The position numbers and the translations under genes are program-made. Source: Ursus arctos (taxonomy: Eukaryota > Chordata > Mammalia > Carnivora > Ursidae). Taken from it: DNA of 64,000 nt. Location: assembly GCF_023065955.2 (NCBI RefSeq), contig NW_026622963.1, positions 7,943,001-8,007,000 of the forward strand, read 5' to 3'. A model generated the notes under the pieces. It was given only the letters and a program-made list of their open reading frames with translations. It did no database searches and was not told where the DNA came from. Every line of letters begins with the position of its first letter. Position 1 is the stretch's first letter. Positions 56,667-64,000 of this stretch are shown here, one piece after another.

Positions 56667-56772
56667 GGGGCACCTGGCTGGCTCAGTTGGTAGAGCATGT
56701 GACTCTTGATATCCAGGTAGTGAGTTGAAGTCCCATGTAAGGTGTAGAGCCTACTTAAAAAAAAAAATCAGA
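56667..56772 (+). mobile_element. Short tRNA-derived SINE
   Basis: Head GGGGCACCTGGCTGGCTCAG, then GTAGAGCATGTGACTC and a direct A-rich tail. Short form without CT-rich part; not a functional tRNA gene. Flanked by copies of AGAATTA(A/G)GATTGAATTAG. Confidence 0.88.
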
Positions 56773-57111
56773 AGAATTAGGATTGAATTAGAAATTTTAA
56801 TGGCTCGAGAACTAAAACTCTTTATTCCTTTAAGCTGAAACATGTTGAGAGGATCAGCAAGGTCAAGGAGAGAGGGCAGGTGGAGATAAAAGAGTAAAGC
56901 CCTTTTGCAAATAAGCATACTTCCACAAACTGAAAGCAGGTCTTTCGACCTCTGTGTGTCTTCAGTCCCTCTATAAGAATTAAAGTGTGTTTGCTCGCTT
57001 CCTTTTTCATTCTTTGGAAAACATTTTAACTACCACTGTAGTTATTTTGACATTTCATATTTTGCCACCTCTTTTTTTGGAGAAGTCAGTAGTAAAGGAG
57101 GAATTTAACTT
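56773..57111. other. Intergenic sequence, no feature recognised
   Basis: No gene or clear repeat. Confidence 0.4.
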
Positions 57112-57114
57112 TTT

Positions 57115-57301
57115 TTTATAAAGATTTTATTATTTATTTGACAGAGATAGCCAGCGAGAGAGGGAACACAAGCAGGGGGAGTGGAAGAGGAAGAAGCAGG
57201 CTCACAGCAGAGGAGCCTGACGTGGAGCTCGACCCCACAATGCCGGGATCACGCCCTGAGCCAAAGGCAGACGCTTAACCGCTGTGCCACCCAGGCGCCC
57301 C
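57115..57301 (-). mobile_element. SINEC
   Basis: Minus-strand copy with flanking AGGAGGAATTTAACTTTT before the T-run and from 57302. Confidence 0.94.
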
Positions 57302-57589
57302 AGGAGGAATTTAACTTTTAAAATGACCAGTCACATACACTTATTGCAGAAGTATTAAAAAAAAAGTAAATAAGAAAAAATTCCTTTGACCGAAATGTGA
57401 TGATTGCAAAACTCTGTAAACATATTAAAAAGAATTGACTCATACACTTAAAATGGGGGAATTTTATGATACATAAATAAAATTTTACAATATGTAAATT
57501 AAAAATCTTAACTTGCTTTCTTTCTGCCCATACAAATGTACACGCACCATACGACCATCCTCTAATACTAGATTTAACTTCCTTTCCCC

Positions 57590-58390
57590 CCCATTTACCT
57601 AGATATCACCATCTCTACAGATCAGATATTTTTCTACAGTATCATTTTAAATAGTAGCATAGTTTTTGATTTTATAATTTTTTAACCAATTCATTCTCTG
57701 AACATTTTTGCAGCTAGATTTTGGTACAAATTTCCTTAGGTTAAGTTATTAGAAAAAATGTTACTGGATCAAAGAATATGATCATTTTAAGGTTTTTCTT
57801 GCTTATGTATTGCCCTCTAGAAAAACTGTACTAATTTGTATTCCTACAAGTCATCATTCTGTTCCTGTTTCTCTCCCATCAAAACTCGGTATTAGAATTT
57901 TATAAAACTTCTACCATTTTGACGGGTGAAAATTGCCTATCATTATTTCCATTTCATTTGCTAATAAAGTTGACCATTTTTTGGTTATTTATTGGACAAT
58001 TGTATTTTAGTTTATGACCCTGTCCATCCCCCCAAATGTACTAAGTATGTGTGTATATATGTCTTATTAATTCACGAGATTTTCATACATTAAAGGTAAA
58101 TAACCCTTTGTCATACACGTTGTGAAGATTTTCCCCATTTTGTCTGCCTTTTATTTATGATTTTGTTTTTACAGAAGGAAGCATCAAATTATGTAGTCAT
58201 ATCTATTAATCTTTTGCTTCGTAGATTCGCCATTGGTACTATCATTGATAAGGCTTTTCCTACTTCCCGATGATTGAACACTCACCAATATTTCTTGTAC
58301 TGATTTTGTATTTTCTTCCCTTGTACTTAAATATTCATCTGGGTTTTATTTTGATATATGACATGGGGTTAGGCTCTAACTTGGTAGAAG
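57590..58390 (-). mobile_element. Old L1 fragment
   Basis: Antisense decayed L1 text (GTATTGCCCTCTAGAAAAACTG, CATTTTGACGGGTGAAAATTGC, TTTGTCATACACGTTGTGAAG). Confidence 0.7.
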
Positions 58391-59485
58391 GAACAAATGG
58401 GAAAACAAGTTAGATCTTGACCTTATTTGTTGTACGTGTTCTAAGTACTGAAAACTGTGGTGTATGTGTAGTCTACAGTCATAAACATGACAGGAATAGT
58501 CTCTGCCCTTATGTACTAACCAACTGGGAGAAGACAGACATTAGACAAGTTCTGTGAGTGCTACGAAGAAGTGCTAAATTCTACGGTCGTGTATAGTGGG
58601 TGGAATCTAATCAGTTATTTTGGCACCTGTTGAACAATCAAAAGATCTTTTGGAGCTGAAGGAGAATTCAATTTAAAAAACACAGGAACAACAAACACGT
58701 ATCTCAGAGTATCTGTGGGTGAGAATCTTGGGTGTGGTTTAGCTGTCCTCGGTGTCAGGATCTCTCACAAGGATGAAACCAGGTGTTGGCCAGGACTCCA
58801 GCACTGGAATGCTTGACTTCAGGAAGATTCACGGCCGAGTGTGCTTACGTGGTCGTTGGCAGGATTTAGCTCCTCATGGTCCTTTTGAAGCGAGGCTTTC
58901 AGTTCCTTGCTGAGAATTCAGTTCCTCCCAGGCTGTTGACTGGAGACCTCCCTCAGTTCCTTGACATTTAAGGCCAGGAGAATTCAGTTTTGTCCCGGGG
59001 TGGGCACTTCAGCTTTGATAAACTGATTTGTGAAGAGGTATCTATGTGGTGTAAAAATTAGTTGCATAGCATTTGTATTCCTGGTTCATGACGGAGGACT
59101 GAAATCGATGTATGCACGCTGTGAATTTTCTGGTTGGTATACATTTCTGGTCTGTATATAATACAAATTAATACGTGAGTGAATGAAGCATTCACAAAAT
59201 GAAGAGGACAAATACGTAATTTTGTACAGGATAGGAATGTCAGGAAAAGTTTAAGATGATTAGAGTGGACAGAAATTGAAATGATTTATGAACTTGAGTT
59301 TCTTTTTCAACCACATCATGGTTATAGCTTCAAATTGTTTTCTTCATTCTCTCCCTCCGTTCCCACCGCACAGACCGTACTGTGAATCTACTCCTCTAGA
59401 GTTGGGTGTGGCAGGCCTGAACTCAGCCACACAGGCATGAATACATTCAATAATTTTATTTTTTGATCTAATGCTGTGGGTTTTA
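58391..59485. other. Intergenic sequence
   Basis: 58470-58600 resembles the ancient repeat also present at 31905. The rest (58600-59485) is unique-looking, with no coding feature. Confidence 0.4.
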
Positions 59486-59487
59486 CT

Positions 59488-59672
59488 TTTTTAAAGATTT
59501 TATATATTTATTAGAGAGAGAGAGAGAGAACACAGAGGGAGAGGGAGAGGGAGAGAGAGAAGCAGATTCCCTTCTGAGCAGAGAGCCTGATGTAGGGCTT
59601 GATCCCAGGACCCTGAGATCATGACCTGAGCTGAAGACAGATGTTTAACCGACTGAGCCACCCAGGCTCCCC
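59488..59672 (-). mobile_element. SINEC, older copy
   Basis: Minus-strand copy ending GAGCCACCCAGGCTCCCC, with TGGGTTTT on both sides. Confidence 0.9.
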
Positions 59673-59707
59673 CATGGGTTTTGTTTTTAACTCAGGAAAT
59701 TTAATTT

Positions 59708-59902
59708 TTTTAAAAGATTTTATTTATTTATTTGACAGAGAGAGAGAGACAGCCAGCGAGAGAGGGAACACAAGCAAGGAGAGTGGGAGAGGAAGAAGCA
59801 GGCTCCCAGTGGAGGAGCCTGACGTGGGGCTCGATCCCAGAACACTGGGATCATGCCCTGAGCCGAAGGCAGACGCTTAACGACTGCGCCACCCAGGCAC
59901 CC
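59708..59902 (-). mobile_element. SINEC
   Basis: Young minus-strand copy with flanking AGGAAATTTAATTTTT just before and from 59903. Confidence 0.94.
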
Positions 59903-60289
59903 CAGGAAATTTAATTTTTAAATTATATTTAATCTTGGTAGATATTTACAGAAATTCTGAAACTAGAATTTGACTGCCAATCTTAGACTTTGAAAGTGAT
60001 AGTGTTAGCCAAGTGCATACATCCTCAACACGGCCAATACTGACCCTAAGAGGGCAAAATTGGTTTTGGGTGTGTGTGTGAAAAAAGTAATCTTTTTACG
60101 TGTGAAGCACTGATACACATACAGTACATAGATATACAGTCTATCTGTGGTAGTAAAATTTCATTGGTGGTAAGTGACTAAGATGGAAAGGTTTAAAAAG
60201 GTTCCTTAGGGGCTGAAAATGAAAAAAAAAAGTTGAGAAATACTGCTCTCGTGCTAAGCTTAAAAGACAGCTGGTAGATGAGCTGTCTT

Positions 60290-60430
60290 GCAATAGATTA
60301 TTTCCTGTATCACTTCCTGTATTAGACTGTAAGTTTCTTAAGGATAGGAAGTGGAACCTGTTTTGTATTTTCAGTAACACCTACTACAATGGTTTATGTT
60401 CAATTGCATTCAGCAAATATATATTTAATT
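60290..60430 (+). mobile_element. L2 3' end fragment
   Basis: TTAGACTGTAAGTTTCTTAAGG and CAGTAACACCTACTACAATGG match the L2 tail pattern. Confidence 0.6.
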
Positions 60431-60599
60431 GAATTAATATGGAACATATCTTACCCTCCTTGTACCCAAGCTACTGCCCCATAAAACCTAAATGCAATGA
60501 TCAAAATTAGTTTAGTAAAAGCAAGCAACCTGACATAGTCGCCCTCACAAAAATCTTAGGAAAAAATACATAACAAACTTCATATAAAGAGTGAAAAAT

Positions 60600-60705
60600 C
60601 TTAGCATAGTAAGAGAAGCACAGATCCTGGAAACAGAAAGACTGATCAGGGCTTGATTTCTAGCTCTACCATTTGAAAGTTGTGAAATCTTTAGCCAAGT
60701 TACCT
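60600..60705 (+). mobile_element. MIR fragment
   Basis: CTGATCAGGGCTTGATTTCTAGC and AAATCTTTAGCCAAGTTACCTGAGG. Confidence 0.6.
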
Positions 60706-60795
60706 GAGGAGGAAGGAGGAAGGAGAAAGGAGGAAGGAGAAAGAAAACCAAAAAGAATGGGCAAAAGGAAAGAAATATAGAAAGAATACAGAAAA
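60702..60795. repeat. Purine-rich GGAGGAA tract
   Basis: Imperfect GGAGGAAGGA and AAAGAAA units; low-complexity. It creates a chance hydrophobic 94-codon frame on the other strand. Confidence 0.85.
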
Positions 60796-60839
60796 GAGAC
60801 AAGGGCATTGCTAAAAGTCTTCTATACACCCTAAATTTC

Positions 60840-61210
60840 AGGTATGTTGACCTACTGGCAGTTCCCCAAACAGGTCATGGCTCCAATATTCCATATCTTT
60901 CACACTGATACATACTCCCTATTTCCAGAACATTATTTTTCCACCAATATTCAGTTCAAGCCACACCCTCCCCAGGAGGCCCTCCATGACACCCTTGTTT
61001 GCCTTCCACACTGAGATGCCTATCTTCTTGCTCCCCTAACATTCAGATCATACTTTATTATAGTGCTTATCATATTGTAATGTAATTAATGGTTTACATG
61101 TCTGTTTCCCTCACTAGTCTGTGAGCATCTTGGGAACTGAAATGGTTTTATCTTCTTATTCTCAACATCTAGCAGTGCCTAACATACTTGGTGAATGAAC
61201 ACTGGGTTTG
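60840..61210 (+). mobile_element. L2 3' end
   Basis: CCCTCCCCAGGAGGCCCTCC, CATACTTTATTATAGTGCTTATC and AGTCTGTGAGCATCTTGGG are typical of L2. Confidence 0.8.
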
Positions 61211-61499
61211 TTGAATTAACTAGTAAAAATATAGGCATGCAAGAGAAGCACAGCCACATTTTTTCAACAACTTGATAAGGGCCTGTGCTCTTCAAAGAGC
61301 CATCGCTTTAAAATTGACTGAATAAATTCTACTTCGGAAAACAATACTGCACCATATGTTCGCTAACTAAAATTTAAATTAAAAAAAAATAAAATTGGCT
61401 GAATAATCATCTTTGTGTACATTCTCAGGTCTAAAATGAAACATTGTACATTTCTCTGTCCAATAATGATAAACGTAATGAGTCTTTCACATTGTCAGT

Positions 61500-61660
61500 T
61501 GTTACAATCCAGTGAGAAAATCCTACTATTATTCCTATCTTTTTAGATGGGAAAACAGGCTCTGAAGTGGTTATGTAACTTGCCTACGGTCATATACTTA
61601 AGCGAGGTTTCTTCTTCTGGAGCCTATGGTGCTGTCACCCTATAGCGCCTCTCAAAGTTA
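61500..61660 (+). mobile_element. MIR SINE
   Basis: ATTATTCCTATCTTTTTAGATGGG, ACAGGCTCTGAAGTGG and TAACTTGCCTACGGTCATA. Confidence 0.7.
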
Positions 61661-63837
61661 GCTGGGTGAGAACGTTCACCTGCGTACAACATTCCTCTGC
61701 CTGACCCTCTCCACCTGCAAACTCCTACACACACTCACCTAGAAGAAAACAAAGGCTCAAGATCATACATGCAGTTTGTTATTGTTCAACAAAAAAATAT
61801 GTCTGCATATACCCAGCTCAGTAACTATGAAATAACACTTTGGGACTATTCCATTTTAATAACATTTTGATAGAATGCTATGATTTTCATTATTTTATTG
61901 ACCTTCCAGATTCTTTAAAATGGGAATTCTGTTCAGTGCTTCAGCATTTGAGTGTGTTAAACCACACATGCAACATGTGAAATTATCTTTTCATGAAAGC
62001 AAAACGTGAAGCTGCTTATAAAGACTTCTGGGTGAGAAGTCATGTACCACAGCCCTCCATTACTACCTTACTGATGCTGTCTGTGAAGGTATAGTTGGAA
62101 AGACAGAATTGAAAAACCGGTTCCTGCCACATTGCAAAATAACCATAAGGAGTGGTGTCTGGTTCCTGGAGCTAGAAGAGGTGACTCTGCCTTTTAAATC
62201 ATGGTTATTGCCTCAAACAAAACAGATGGGAAAAAAACCCAAACCAAGTGAGAACCCCCCGCCCCCATCCCAGAAAGGAAAACTTTTCAAAATGAAAAGC
62301 TTTTTCATTTCTGAAAGCTTTGGGGCCAGGTGGGCCTGTCAGGTGCTGCTGTTCCGGGGTCCCCTGGTCACTCCGATCTTTAGGTCCTTGAGGCATTTCC
62401 CTTTGGCTCCCTGCTGTAGTCCTTTACCCATTCATAACCTGGCAGCGTTGTGTCAGTTGCGTCCAATTTGCTGAATGCCAACATCAAGCCTCTCTTGCCA
62501 TAAAGTGTGAGAAACTGAGGTACCTCTGAGGATGGTATTGCCCTAGAGAAACCCTAGATCAGGAGAGCTGTGGGAAACATGCACAGTGGGCCCCCTCCTC
62601 CTCCTCCACACAACTTTCATGCTTTCATAGAGACCTAGAATTAACAGGTAAGAACACCAACGATGATATAATGTTGACAAGATTCAACACATTTGCGGTA
62701 AGAAGCCAATTGGCCTACAGCTTTTGGGTACTATTAATTCATTACAACATTATCAAAAACTTGGAAGTTTGTTAGGAATGGGAGATACATAGATTACTCA
62801 TGTTCTGGGCATCAAGTGCCAGGTTTGGAATGGCTTGGAAAAACAGCAGCCTCTAAACATGTGGATTAGGTGCTGGTAAAGAGTGGCTAGGAAGGACGTC
62901 AGGCAGAGGGAACAGCAGATGCAAAGGCATAAAGGTATGAGAAAGTCCGGCATACAATGCTTTCTTAGAACACCCCCGTCTAGTGACGTCTGTCTTCTTT
63001 AAACTGCTTTAGCATTTACCACCTGCAACATTCTTCTTGGTCTGTGATCTCTCATTGATGCACGGTTACCATTTTTATAGTTAACCTGTTCATTTAAGTC
63101 TCTTCCCTTTAAGTAATTTGATTTCTTAAGCGGCAGCCTTCTTTTTTTTAATCTCTCCAGAATGCCATTGAAAGGTACTTTGCACTTGGTAAACACTAAT
63201 AAATAACTATTGATTCATCGACTAAAAAAAATCATGACTTACATATTTTGTTTTCATTAAAAATGCTAAAAATTGTATCTATAAGAATAAAGCAGAACTA
63301 TGTACATAGAGGATAACACATCTACTTATTCACTATTCTATTTTTATGACCTATTTCCAAGTAGGAACAAACATCGCATACAGTCAATGTTTACACTGAC
63401 AATCTGGACAACTATAGGCTTGATAAGTAATTACTCCATTATAACAAATACAAAGGCACGTTTTAGAACAGGAATAAGATCTTATTACAGTTACTGAGAA
63501 TTACATGGTAAAAACAGTGGACTTGAACTCTGAAAACCTGGATGTGAATCAAACCTCTGTATCCATTGTGAACTTCATTTTTATTATTTTTCATATTTGA
63601 GCCTTTTTCTTTATTAAACAAAGTTAAGAATTCCAACTTCACAAGATCGTAAGGACCAAATTAAAAACATACACACATCTACTCTGGCATAGAGACTTAA
63701 TAATATATTTGTTCACTTTCTGCCCATTCTTCGTCCATTCATTCAAATACATCCATAAGGCAACACAACAAACTAGAAATACTGCAAACCACAGAGAAGC
63801 ATTTCTTTGGAAAACTTTTGTTATAAACCCACTTTTT
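61661..63837. other. Intergenic sequence
   Basis: No gene recognised. 62850-62960 resembles the ancient repeat at 31905 (CAGGCAGAGGGAACAGCAGATGC). The overlapping ORFs at 62109-62474 on the two strands have no family match. Confidence 0.4.
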
Positions 63838-64000
63838 TTGGGTGCCTGGGTGGCTCAGTTGGTTAAGCATCTTCCTTCAGCTCAGGTTATGATCCCAGGG
63901 TTCTGGGATTGAGTCTCACTCAGGCTCCCTGCTCCACAGGAAGTCTGCTTCTCCTTCTGCCCCTCCTCCCACTTTTTCTCTCAATCTCTCTCTCTCTCTC
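63838..64000 (+). mobile_element. SINEC, cut by the window end
   Basis: Plus-strand copy with head GGGTGCCTGGGTGGCTCAG; the CT-rich region runs to the last base. Confidence 0.93.

Noticed and set aside
60545..60829. Hydrophobic 94-codon minus-strand ORF
   Set aside because: Product of a purine-rich low-complexity tract read on the other strand.
62109..62474. 121-codon ORF with Pro/Lys-rich text
   Set aside because: No family match, an overlapping antisense ORF, and no splice context; not supportable as a gene.

Overview
The window is a piece of mammalian nuclear genome, almost certainly from a carnivoran. About 35 copies of the carnivore tRNA-derived SINE (SINEC/CAN-SINE) are visible on both strands, and the L1 3' ends are of the carnivore type. 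The SINE subtype (a head starting GGGGCGCCTGGGTGGCTCAG, then a CT-rich region, then an (AAAT)n tail) suggests an arctoid such as a bear or pinniped. That species call is inference.

There are only two real protein-coding genes. Both are on the + strand and each has five coding exons. Gene A (6625-15478) is TMEM202, a four-pass claudin/PMP22-like membrane protein; the reconstructed product is 270 aa. Gene B (42735-46270) is a diverged tandem paralogue of TMEM202 that starts about 27 kb further downstream; its reconstructed product is 354 aa. The two genes share the same intron phases (0,1,1,1). Exons 2 (253 nt) and 4 (132 nt) have identical lengths, the W...GLW..C....C loop motif is present in both, and 13 consecutive residues at the start of TM2 are identical. 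Gene B has an intact frame, consensus splice sites and a much longer acidic/Thr-rich tail containing a doubled GTQTE motif. I do not recognise a named gene for it. It is the best candidate here for an under-described gene.

Layout: 1-6600 is upstream sequence with old L1, MIR, L2 and SINE copies, plus a candidate retrocopied 3'UTR. 6625-15700 is TMEM202, with a 7 kb intron 2 full of old L1 and SINE copies. 15700-42600 is a repeat-dominated spacer with nested L1s, including a young minus-strand L1 (35736-39893) carrying a classic 5' inversion. 42600-46600 is the paralogue. 46600-64000 is intergenic sequence with L1, SINE, MIR and L2 copies and nothing recognisably coding. Most long ORFs outside the two genes are L1 ORF2 remnants or chance ORFs in SINEs and L1 3'UTRs. 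No rRNA, functional tRNA, CRISPR or prokaryotic feature is present.

How the genes work: both products are predicted to be small four-pass membrane proteins of the claudin-like fold. Their same-strand tandem arrangement points to an old local duplication, with about 50% identity over the first membrane segment and loop. Nothing in the sequence links them to a pathway. From general knowledge TMEM202 is poorly characterised.
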